Origin: Chrysomallon squamiferum
Lineage: Eukaryota > Mollusca > Gastropoda > Neomphalida > Peltospiridae
Length of the DNA stretch: 64,000 nt
Reading direction: 5' to 3'
Assembly: GCA_012295275.1 (NCBI GenBank)
Contig: CM022670.1
Coordinates: forward strand, 15,746,198 to 15,810,197
Positions 1 to 32,800 of the stretch are shown piece by piece. The notes below the pieces were generated by a model. The model searched no databases and had not been told where the DNA came from. It saw only the letters and a program-made list of their open reading frames with translations. The stretch's first letter is position 1. The number at the start of each line of letters is the position of its first letter. Position numbers and translations under genes: made by a program.

Positions 1-10794
<10,794 letters not shown>

Positions 10795-13700
10795 ACCATG
10801 TTTTATCCAAAAGACTATTACCACATACTTCATATTATTCTACAGCTCAAGAATATTTGTAAATAATATTTAATGTAAATTAATAAACTATTGGGTATCA
10901 TATATTGAAGAAATGAGTTGTAAATAATTATTTTGTTTTAAAATGTTCTCTAGAAACTGTAAATTATTGATGTTAAAAAATTGTTATTTAATATTCTTTT
11001 GAATGTTTATAGGAATATGAAATAAAACGAAAGTTGTTTTGTAATTTGTTGACAGTTCAAAAAGGAAATGCTGCAGGTATAGTGATACTAAAATGAGATA
11101 CAGAGGAATCTCAGGATTTATATATTTATTTATTTCACAAATAGTATTCAGGAGACCTTTGTGATTTTGTTGGATTGCAGGCAATTATTATTAAGATTTT
11201 GTAATATACATTTTTCTTTTATCTATGTGTTTCTTTATAATGTTTGGTTTTTTTTAACAAAATTTGAAAATATATAATGTGGTGTTGTAATATAATCAAA
11301 TATTTAATGTTTTATTTTTTAAAATAATGTATACTTTTTCTGAAAAGATTTCTGTTTCAGTGGGTATTTATTAAAATAACTTATTCTCCAGTATTCAGTT
11401 AAAATTTTCAATTTTAGTATATATTTTATTTAAATGCCATTTGCAATATTGGCTCAAGATGGAATTTTTTATATTTTATTTTTAACAAACTTAATATATT
11501 TAGTGTGATGTAATAATAAAACATCTGATATAAAAATGAAAGAAAGAATTTTTTTTTTTTTTTTTTTATTCTTTGTATTTTTCAGTTACAAGTAACTGTA
11601 CTTAAAACAATGCCTCTATGAAGTGTTTTGAACAGGTTATTTATTTTATTTTATGTTATTAATTTTATTTATTTATTTATTTATATTTATTTTTTTGTAA
11701 TTATCATTTTTAGAAAATATTTAGAGAGTTCGGCTTTGTTGTCAAATTTGTAAAAAAAAAAAAAAAAAAAGCATTAAAAATTAAATAATTGAGTGTTAAA
11801 AACTCATTTGAGAAATGTTAGTTGTCTATAACCCAACAAAACAAACATTTTCTATATTTATTCTAAATAGTTATTGTTACGCGGATGATTGTTTAAAATG
11901 CCCGGTGAAGGATAGAAAATACTAATTTCAAAAACTGTGGGGCTTTGTTTTTTAAATATAACTTTAGTTATTGTTTTATTTATATTTAATATCCTATCTG
12001 TTATTTTTTTGCAGTGTAAAATGTAACAGAATAATTGTAATTGATGCTCACATAAAATAATAATGAAAATAATTTTACTACTTTCTTTTCCTGTTGCAAA
12101 CAGATAAATTAAAAATGTCAAATATTTAAATATTCTAGATTCCCAGTTTAACAAACTAACAGGCAAAAAGATGTCCACTGATGCTGAGAAACTGATATTA
12201 AAACACTGAAATTTAAATAATTTTGGTACTTTAATTTGAAATTTTTAATTTATACTAACATGCTGAGGAGTGCTTGGGTGTGACTCATCCAGCAACACAT
12301 TTACCTGCACTCTGGACAATCAGATAAGCATCACTTAAAAACTGAAAACTTCCTTGGGAATTCAAGCACTTGTTTCAAACTAAAGGAATCCACTAAATTA
12401 AAATATACTGAGTATTTACACTATGCTAAAATCCATATTAAAGACTTTTAACTACAAAGTTTGTTTTAAATCAGTATTTATATGACAAAAAGTAATTACT
12501 AAACTTCTGTTTCTTTCAGATAACATTTATTATGTTATTCATTTCTTTTGATAAGAAAAACGAATGTCTTATTTAGATGTTTGACTGGTTGCTCTAAATT
12601 TTTGAGAAGTGCTGACAATATTTTATATCACCAAAATTGACAGTTTGTTATTTTATTCATTTGTTAATAAATAAAACAGCACATATGTTATACTGTTTGT
12701 TATGTACATATTTTATATTTACTGTCTTCTTTTTGACTACCTTGTTAAGTTACGGGAAAGTGTTATTATATGTGTAGAAAAAAATCTAAGGAAGGTTAAC
12801 AACAAATTGCCATTAAAAAGATTTTTATATTTGTTTATTCACGAATACTGTTAGGAATAAATTATTCTGAATACCATCACTGTGTTGGTTTTATTTTTTT
12901 TATTTTTTTTTTTTTAATATAGATGCACCGTATCATTTTACAATTACTAGAAAAAAGGTGATAAATGTCAGAATTGATTTTGACATAACATCAGTTTATA
13001 CAATGTGTTATGATATAAAGCATCTCACCTTCTTAGACAATAAAATGGTTTCAGTATTTTTAGTGATTTTTAGTACTACTTGTACAACTGACTTGAAATA
13101 AAGCTGCACTATTTTAGGAAAAAACAAGTTATATCAATGTATGTTAGTAAAAAGAACATTCATTTTTAAAAGTTGGAGATAATCCCTACTGCTGATAAAA
13201 TATCTTGGATTAGTATTTGGATTTTAACAGTTGTATGCTATGTCCTGTACCAGTGGAGTTAATATAAATAAAAATAAAAAACAATCAATAGCAAGCAGGA
13301 CCCAGTTTTCATTAAAGTTTTATAATGTAAAGTTTTAACATGGCTGAAAATATTAATTTCTATTTAAAAAAAAAAATAAAAAAATTTCATTTCAATTTAT
13401 TTAAATTTTTGCAGAACGATTCTTAAACTGACTGGTTATCCATGGTGAACACTTTTTATGGTTTTGTATAGAAATTTTTATGTATCTAAGAAGTGAGTAA
13501 CATTTCACATTTTATTGTGTGTTATTTCAAAGAATGAACGTTTCAATTTGACAAAATTAAATATCTTAAAGTAACATTTGTGTTAAAAATGAGCCTTAAA
13601 TATTAGAGGAATATGTGCAGTACCAATATACAACCATTAAACAAATAAAAAATTATTTCAGAATTTTAGAAAACAAATTCATGCCTTTTCATTCATAGTG

Positions 13701-13977
13701 GGAAACAGTTGTAGACTGCCCATTAAAATCCAGATGGAATAGCATCACAACCAAAAACATCCCAGACCATGTACACAAATATCTAGAAACTGGTACTGTA
13801 ACAATAATAATTGTTAAAATATATTTAATAGTAATTTAAAAAAAAAAAATTGTTCTTTTTTGTATTTCATTATTATTGAATTACTATAAAAATATAATGG
13901 ATTTTGTTTTTGTTCAAGTCATGTACCACAAAGATAATTTATTTCCCAAATTATTTTTCTAAATGTTTAATTTTTTA

Positions 13978-14023
<46 letters not shown>
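10795..14023 (+). other. GLDC 3' UTR and GLDC-AMPK intergenic region
   Basis: Just after the GLDC stop are candidate polyadenylation hexamers AATAAA at 10882-10887 and 11021-11026, with another cluster near 11514. The rest is AT-rich with poly-T and poly-A tracts (11549-11568, 11750-11770) and an (ATT)n run ending at 14022. One exon-like stretch lies at 13702-13795. I see no other gene. Confidence 0.6.
13702..13795 (+). other. Orphan exon-like segment of unknown origin
   Basis: Between an acceptor-like TTCATAG and a donor-like GTACTG lies an open segment reading WETVVDCPLKSRWNSI, then KNIPDHVHKYLETG. Base composition is richer in GC than its surroundings. No matching neighbour exons were found and I do not recognise the protein. 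It could be a lone exon relic, a transposon piece or chance. Confidence 0.25.
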
Positions 14024-14024
<1 letters not shown>

Positions 14025-14110
14025 GAAAAAAATTGTTGTTGGTAACATGAAGATTGCTGATTTTGTTAAATAATTTATTTATAATTTTAATATTCAGTTA
14101 ATAATCTAGT
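14024..14110 (+). pseudogene. Truncated copy of AMPK exon 4 end plus following intron, upstream of the gene
   Basis: The sequence from 14024 resembles 17352-17440, the end of AMPK exon 4 and the start of intron 4. Shared blocks are TTGTTGTTGG, ATGAAGATTGCTGATTTTG versus GTGAAGATTGCTGATTTTGG, and then TTTATTTATAATTT. The central AGTAGCAAC is missing and the donor GGTAAA reads GTTAAA. It is a broken fragment of the kinase IADFG region lying about 0.4 kb 5' of the start codon. Confidence 0.6.
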
Positions 14111-14132
14111 TGAAAACTGAGTTATTTACTGT

Positions 14133-14176
14133 CACACACACACACACACACTCACACACACACACACACATACACA
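14133..14176 (+). repeat. (CA)n microsatellite upstream of AMPK
   Basis: A CA dinucleotide run with single T interruptions, followed by two T homopolymers (about 14209-14226 and 14300-14316). Confidence 0.95.
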
Positions 14177-14490
14177 TATTAAGTCGTCGCAATTGTTTGG
14201 AAGTGTGTTTTTTTTTTTTTTTTTTTAACTATTTACATCGCTTATGAACAAAATATAACAAACATAAAATTATATGTTATAGTTATATATTAGAAACCCT
14301 TTTTTTTTTTTTTTTTAATTGCACAACTTGTAGCCTTGATAGTTCAATATCAACTCATCATCTAATAACTGACATACTACAAAGCTGAGCTAGTATCTGA
14401 CAGGATGAGCACGTGCTATGTGTTTATGTTCCTCTATCCGGGTAATTGAGTTATCTGTCAGGTTTGAACCAATGAAAATGGGAAATTTTC

Positions 14491-24322
<9,832 letters not shown>

Positions 24323-26145
24323 TTGCTGGACAGAGCTTGTCAGACTGATGCAGTCCTACTGGTCAACAAATGTTGGTGGCTTCTTTTCATAGCTTTTTAT
24401 ATATCAACTTTTCGAAGGCAGAAAAAAGACCCCAAACATTTTATGTACATTTCGTAAATTAATATAAGATAATCAAGAGTTTAATAGATAATACATTTTT
24501 TTAAATCTACATGATGATGGTGAAAAGGAAGCTGTGATTAATAGAGTTCTGCAAAAGTATATAAAATTATCAGTAAAAATTAATGAATTTGTTTGTACAC
24601 CAAGTTAACAAGATCTTGCACAGATTTTTATCCAGCCATGCAGTGAACACTCAGGAGAAAAAGACAGGTTAAAAATATAAATATTTTGTTTTTTGTTGAT
24701 GGTAAAGCATTCTGCTATATATTGCATTCTGGCCATTTTGCAGTTTCATTAAAATAAAGTAAGCAACAAAAGCATGGAACTGGCAGAGTTGAGTAAATTG
24801 ATTAACAAATCTTGAAGATAAATGGAAAACAAATAAAACAAAAATTAAGAATACATATTTTTTTATGCTATTGGAGTTCACACAAAGTATTTCTGTTTGG
24901 GGGGAAAAAAATTGTATCAAGTTCCATACATTACACTTCTTTTTTTTAGTGGATCTTGATGTCAGTATTTACTGAAAGAAACAAAAACTTAGCAAATTAC
25001 AAATAAAAGCTGAAATTCTCTGTGTGTTTATGGATATAGTTAATGTTAACATTCAAATCATCAGCTGATCTTGTGCCTTTTGTAGTTTTTGTTGGGATGT
25101 TTTTTGTGGGATTTTGTTGTTTGTTGTTGTTGAGCTTGTCAGTTTTATTTTTTTTTTTTTATTATTATTATTATTATCTGTCCCTTATTATTATTTTTTT
25201 TTTTTTATTATTTTTTTTTTTTTTTTGATTGATTGTTTTAAAGCTTCAGTGCAAAAACTCCAAAAGGAAATTCATACTTTTACTAACAATTTTTTTGTTG
25301 TTTGTCATGTTCTTGGCACTAATCATAGAGAAACTAATCCATATAAAAAATTTCAAAGTATGTAAATTTTGAGTAAAACAAAATACAAGAAAAAAAACTT
25401 TAAAAAGTGATATTTTCTTTTATATTTTCAGTCTTTTACTGAAATAAATTTGCACAAAATGATGTTATAATGCTCAACTGATTTTTATAAAGAAGTTTTG
25501 TTACTAGGCATGGTGGTCTATAATGCCATTTGTGAAAATTATTATTTTTTTTTCTTTTCTTTTTGTTATTGCATAATACTTAACATACAGACACCAGTCA
25601 AAAAATACTAATTTTGTTTGGCTAATTCTGTAGAGTGTTTTTGTACTTTTGAAAATTAAGATGGCTAATTCCTGTGATTCTTGAGAGCAGTGTTTATGAG
25701 GAGCATAGGTCAGCTGACAAGTATCTCAGTTACAGTCAAGAATGGTTGGGAAAAAGATAATTTTAACATTTTGACCATTTAAAGAATTTGTTCTATTTCA
25801 AAGGCAGCACAATGTGCAGTTGCCGTTTCTGTTTCTTTTTTATTATTATTTTTATTTATTTATTTATTTATGTATTGGTTAAACCTACCTTTTCTTACAA
25901 TGCAGGCATTCACATACACTTCAAATATTTGTAAATAATTTATAATATATAAATACTGACATTGATTTCAAGATGGAATTATGGTTCATTTTTTTTATTA
26001 TTATTATTATATATTTATTATTAATTTTTTAGTTTTTTGTTGTTCAATTTTTATTTTTTTATTTTTTTTTTTTATTTTACTTTATTCTTTCTCAATTATA
26101 AGAAAATTAACCTTTATTATAAAACTGGTTACAAAATAAACCAGT
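24323..26145 (+). other. Probable AMPK 3' UTR
   Basis: Non-coding and AT-rich, beginning at the TGA stop. Candidate AATAAA signals lie near 25441 and 26136. It contains large T/ATT tracts (25148-25226, 25840-25871, 25990-26085), which make low-complexity Phe/Tyr ORFs. The true transcript end is not determined. Confidence 0.45.
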
Positions 26146-29100
26146 GTTTGATTAAGCAGTGTTCAGTTTGTGTAACCAGATTCAATACACCCCATAGCCA
26201 GTTTTCTTAATCACTTTACAGTGTTTTACTTGTGATGAGGAAAACATCCTTTCTCTGTATATATTTGACTAAATCTACCTTTAACCATGGGATGTTGATG
26301 ATTTGTTAATGGTAAAACTGACATTTTAAAACTGTGTTACAGTTGTTTACAGTCGTATGCAAATTACTTCAGTGTACTAATTATAAGAAACAATACTGAG
26401 TTGAATATACTGGCTGTTTCTTGGCTGTGAAGAATTGTTCAAATGGCATTGTGTACAGATGTGTGACTGATGAAAACAGAACAGTAAATTTAAAAAATAG
26501 TAAATGTCTATTATAAAATTACATGTAAATGTTAAATGTAAAACAGAATTGTTATATGTAGTATTTGCTTTTAAAAGTGTACATAGCCGGAGTAGACAAA
26601 TAAATTCAACAGCATCAAAACCTGAAATCTTGATCATTATTACTTGCATGCTAAATAATAAACAGAATTACAGTTCCATGAATCATATCCTGGTTGAAGA
26701 CAGCAAATTGCATCCTTGGGTTCATCCTGGATTGGAAAACTAGCATTACAATGAAACCAACAGAGTATTCTTCTCTGCTCTGGCAAGAACAAAGATCAAG
26801 TTAAGAGGAATTAAACTAAAACTACCTCTCAAGTAAACCATAATGCAGTTTTCACTTGAGGTAAATTATAATTTAGTGTGATTTTTAAGACATGAATTTA
26901 ACAAGCCCAAAGCACTGAAATATCCAAACAGTACCATCTATGTAATGTGCTGAAAATTAACAGGACTTTTATTTTGATTGGTACAGTTATTTACCTCATC
27001 TCAGAACTCTGTAATCATTTATCTGAAGAAGAAATTCTCAATAAGTAGTAATTGAAAGACAATGCTATCATTACTGCTGTAACATTTGTGTGTTCAACAG
27101 CGAACTATATAGAAGTTAATCTCTTGCAAAAATTAATATTCTTTTTTTCCAGTTAATTTCTGGCATGCCTTAATTTGTCAATGTTATTAGTTTAAAACCT
27201 TCAAGACTGATCTTAATTAACTACCAGCAGTCTGTTCGCACCTTATTCTAAAAATTCATCGAGCTCTGTTCAGAACATCTCATATGCAGTATTACAATTG
27301 TTATACATTTATAATTAAAAGTATATTTAACATTGTGGCAATTATTTTCAGGCAATGCACTGTTCCTTCTTTAATTTTTTCTTATAGCAGACTTCTGCTT
27401 TGAAAAATTAAGATAAATTAGCAATTTTGATATGCAAACACAAGAGGAAGTTCGCTTTTGTGTGTAGATCTCTACATTGTGATTCCAGTTACTTTCTGAA
27501 AAAGGAATAAAACAAGTTCTAAAACTGTTTCTATTTCAAAATTAATGTACAGATTTACAGACATTCTCAAAACATGCCATCAGCTGGTTATTAGGTTTAC
27601 GTGCATGTAGTTTTCTGTAAGTGGCAAAGGGAAAAAAAACTAAGATCGTAAGAGTATCCCCTGGATTTCGGTTTATGTAGGTGTACTGGATCTTACGTTA
27701 AAAAGTATTATTTTTGAAAAATACTGTTGAATAATTGATAAGGGAGGGATTGATTAAAATGCTAAAGAAGAAAATACTTTAAATTTGTAAAATCTTTCTG
27801 GACACATGCAACTGATCAAATTAATATTTCATTAAATATTTCAGTTTTTGGGTAGACTGCATGCCATCATAAATTATTTTGTATAAAAGCACCAGTTAAT
27901 TACCAGTTAGATTAATGTTTTCAAGCATTTATTACTTCTTAAAATAATAAAATTATTTAATTAAAAATTGATAGAGATTTTTGTTAGCTCTCCATTATTT
28001 ATAAAACAAAAACATATACTTGACAATATTTTAAAAAAAGGAAAAAAAAAGTCATCTTTATTAGTCTTTTCCAAAAATAAACATTTTATTTCTGACACTA
28101 TGCAAGGCATATAACTTACATAAATGGACATGAGTGGAGTTGAAAATTAACGATATAATATACTGTATATAGAAATGAAAATATCACAATATGCAATGAC
28201 TTCCACAAAATTTAGATTGTTCTTGTTTTCTCCCTTTATGTGAGAAACATTTATTTACATAATTTAAAGAATGAGTATTCTGTAAAAAGTGAAACTGAAA
28301 AAAAGAAAATAAGATTGTATATAACAATATATTTCATTCCATAATTGAGTGTATGAGAATATAATAACTGCAGAGTTAACAATATACAAGATTCACAAAT
28401 GCAGTAAGAACTCTGGCCATTGAACAAATCAGATTTGAAACATATTAAGAAATGCATTACTTTAAATTGTGAAATGTTGGTGTAATCATGTAATGGTGTA
28501 TCTTTGGTAATGCAATATTTCCTTCTTACAGTACATTTTCAGAATATAATGCAAAAACCACTTCTTGAAAGTCATCAACAATTTGTCACATGCAGTTTAG
28601 TTAGGTTAATCAATGTTACATTTATGAGAGAACATGTTAAATGTAATGATTAAGTCACAACCAACAAGTTGGTGCACCTTTTTCATATAGTAAGAATGCC
28701 TTTTTAGCTAAACATAAACTTTTTCAACATCAAATGACTCAATTATTTGTTATTTATAATAGTCCGTCATTATGGGTTATTTAAGTTTTGAAATAAAAAA
28801 CTAACGGAACACCTGAAACACACCTAAAAACAAGAACAAAGAAGACAATGACAACAGCTGATACTGTTCTAATTCTTAAAGAAAAGGTTTGTTTGTACCT
28901 TTTTCCACAATAATGTATGAAAAATGCACAATGGACCAACTCGGTACAACAGTCTTGTTTTCTGTATCAGTTAATTTCAACAAAGAACATTATTATAAAT
29001 TAAAAATGAATGTTAGAATACCTCCATGAGACCCCTATTTAAATAATACTCAACAGATCTGTTTTGTGACTGAACAATATCATAACATTGCACATATGAA

Positions 29101-29844
29101 ACTATTAATCATTTTCTTCTTTTGCTCATTTTAAACTTCAACTGTTATTTTCTGAGATAAATTACTATGCATATTATTATTTTTTTTTTTTTACTAAAAC
29201 AATATTTTATAATAACTGTTCTCTCCTAAAACAGTTTCTCCACTGTGCTGTCAACATTACATGTGGGTGATGTTTGGTGGGATGCTATATGGTCATAAAC
29301 TCACTGTTACTCCATTTTTTAAGAATATTAACTGCTCAAATGAAACCAGAAAAAAAATATATATATTAAAATATACAAACATGCAATCATACGTATGTAC
29401 ATAAAATGTGCATCATTTAATGCTGTTAAGATACCTTCACCTGTCGCATCCAAATCATTAAATGCTGAAATAAGTTTTAACATAAAATACTAGCAAACAA
29501 AATTCTTGTACACCTGTACCAGCCTACTGTTATATATTCAGTCTGTATAGTATGATTTTAATTTTTGAAAGGAGATTTGCATTACAGTGCTTGCTGTTAC
29601 TTATGACAATGTTAATTACACTGGTTATTAAATGTTACAATTACAGTAACATATTTAAAAGTGTCTTTTTTCCCACTCTGAATCTTTTATCTATCAATTT
29701 ATTTATCTATATCTTAATATATATTTATATATGTATGAGTATATACATACAGAGACAGACTCACGTGCACACACATACACACACAAACCCAAACACAGAT
29801 CTTCTAAAATTGCAAGCCAACACTGACTGACTTAATTACTGTTT
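26146..29844. other. Convergent intergenic region between AMPK and the SLC17-like gene
   Basis: No gene found on either strand. The right part probably holds the minus-strand 3' UTR of the transporter; TTTATT hexamers (AATAAA on the minus strand) occur, for example near 28086. A short CA/TATA tract lies at about 29705-29790. Only short AT-driven ORFs are present. Confidence 0.5.
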
Positions 29845-32800
29845 TCACAAAACCTGACTCGCTGCACTTTGACTTAAATAAATAATTGCCCCAACAAAGT
29901 TCACGCCAGCTGCAATGAAGAAAACGGGAAACCAGCGTCCATGTGACTGGGTAACAAGTTCTGCTGTAAGAGGACCGCATGTAATTCCTGGTATTGTGGC
30001 CTGAAAAAATAAAACATTTAAACTGTACAAAGGTAAATATAAAGGTCTGTTTACATCTAGTACAGTAAAAAGGTGAACGGGTTTACATCTGGTACTGTAC
30101 AAAGTCACCATCTCTTTCCATTTAGTACAAAACAAAGGTGAGTCTGTTCACATTTAAAACTGTACAAAGGTGAAATTCTGTTTACATTTAATAGTTTATA
30201 AAAATGAGAATCTATTTACATTTAATGCTCTACACAGGCGGGTATTTATTTACATTTAATGCTGTACACAACTGAACAACAGCAAATATGTTTTCATTTG
30301 TTTTCATTTGTGTTTAATATTTAAAATTGTTCAAAGGTAAATATATGCATTTAATACTTTACAAAGGTGAATGTTTACATTTAAAACTGTACAAAGGTAA
30401 GAATCTGTTTTTATTTAGTACAATACCAAGGTAAGTATCTGTTTACGTTTAATACTCTACGATGATGAATGTTTACATTTAATACTGTACAAAAATAAAT
30501 ATCCCCTGGATGCAAACTGAAAAATCTGATATTCTTGCCACATACAGTGTCTTCAACTTTAATTTTTTTGACCATGTATAGTTGATGTAGGTGTTACTTA
30601 CAAGTGTATTTGAAATGGCAAAGGTTATCCCTGCATGGTTTGGTGCCACTTCTGCATGGTTGCTAAGGTGGCCAGACGAGTTACAAGCACTTAAACCCAG
30701 CGATATGGAGACAAATCTAGAATCAGAAAATTTATTAATACATGCATTTGCCAAAACAATTTATAAGAAAACTGTGAATACAAATATCATATTAATATTA
30801 TATATAATATATATATATATTTCACTTTTTTTTTTATTAAATGAACTAAAATGTGGCTGTAATAAAAAATAATGAACAACTGCCCAACAAGATATAATGA
30901 TGATGATGATGATGATGATAATTTGTTAAAATTTGATAAAAACTTAATTTGTATTTAATCATTTAAATAGTTATAAAGTACTTACAAAACTGCTAATGGT
31001 ATATTATTTACAGCACTAAAGAATAAGATAAATAATCCAGGTCCAAGTAAACCAATACTGGTCATTAATCTTCTCACTGACAATATTGTCCATTTGTGAG
31101 CAATAAGAGCATCAGCAAAGTGTGCTGCCACTGTAAGAAATAAAAGTAATTAATTTTAATTTGCAGACCTATTATTTCTACATGGCTGTTAGAATGAATT
31201 TCATCGATTTTCCATTCTATGTACGAAAAATCATGAAAATTACCATCGCATTATAGAATATGAACATTTTTATTATTAATTCTTTATATATGTAATTCTC
31301 ACAAGCAGTATATATATGTGTGTGTATATGTAAGTGTGTGTGTGTGTGTGAATGTGTGGCCTGAGATATTAAGACTAGACACGTATAATGTCAATAATGC
31401 AGTAGATAACATTGTGATGTCCAATAATTATTATTATCATTATTATTTTAACATCAACAAAACTGACATAATGTTAAGAACTACCATAAGGAAACTTAAT
31501 AAAAAAAGAAAAAAAAGAAATGAAAATGAAAGATATAGGACTAATACCAATGAACAGTGATAACTGACAGAAAATAACAATGTGGTGCTTAGCAAACAAT
31601 ATAAAGAAAATGTGCGCTTGAATCAACCATACATGATGTAATACAACAGACATAATGTGAACTCACCGACTCCCACTAAAGAGTTCATTACATAAGGCAC
31701 TGCAGTCAGCATTATGTGACTCTGATTGGCACCAAGATTACGATGCATGTATGTGGGAAGCCACTGCATTATAATGTAATTGGACCAGTTCATACTGAAA
31801 TGTGCTATGTATATGGACCACAAGGGCCAGTGACACAGAAATTCACTCCACCGGACATTAACATTGTTGACCTATGGTATCAAAAAACAAAAAATGTTCA
31901 TTAATAAAGTCCTGGCTTTGGAAATGAAAATAGTAAATTCATTAAATGTAGCAGTTAAATTAAAAATTGTTTGTATATTGATTTAAATGGAGATCCTAAT
32001 GAAACATGCAGTGGAAAAGAAATGGTAATTTTTATCCATTTTTAGTAATTGCTGTTTCTATTTATTCTGTGACAGTCTTTTTTCACACCTTTTTCTGAAG
32101 TAATCATTTTTAGTTAAATAACACTGAAACTTTTGAATGTAATTATCATACTTCCACCTTGTATGCAGTAAAAACACCCTGAGCATTAGTCATCAAATTA
32201 ATTTCATATGTATTTTCAGAGGATGAAAAAATAATTTTAAAAACAATGAAGATAAACAGAAAACAAGAAAGAAAAGCAGAATAATTCAACCCAAATTAGG
32301 AATTTTCATGGATATATGAAAGAAGCCATAGAGAAGTGAAATTTGTATTTTTAATTATTATTTTATAAAGTAGTAATTTCTTTTTTCTTTTCTCTACTTA
32401 CACAAAATCATATAAATTTATATAAAATCATTAATGATTAATTTGGTAATTATACTCTAACAACAAATAAACTGATACAATTAGCTATTAATTAGCTGTA
32501 ATTACATTAATAATGTAATAAATTATTGCCATAAAATAAACGTATAAATTTTATTTTTATTAAATAATATTTGTTCAATTTACAATACTAACTCACCTTG
32601 GGTGGTTCTACAAATTCATCATCCAGAGAGCCTAGAGTTTCAGGATACATGAACAACCACACAAGCACCCAGACAAAACCCATAAAACCAAATAAATAGA
32701 ACATCCAAGGCCAGGACAAGTGAGGGCAGACCTTACAGAGACAGAAAAAAACAAAAAAATGCAGAAAAAAAAATAAGCAAAATAATTTGAAGGGTAAAAA

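Noticed and set aside
25043-25365. Phe/Tyr-rich ORFs resembling membrane segments
   Set aside because: Caused by T and ATT tracts in the AMPK 3' UTR.
29552-29830. Plus-strand ORF with hydrophobic and Thr/His segments
   Set aside because: Antisense to the 3' end of the transporter gene, low complexity, includes a CA repeat.
30010-30500. CRISPR-like repeat array
   Set aside because: Units are degenerate and contiguous without unique spacers, inside an animal intron; it is a minisatellite.
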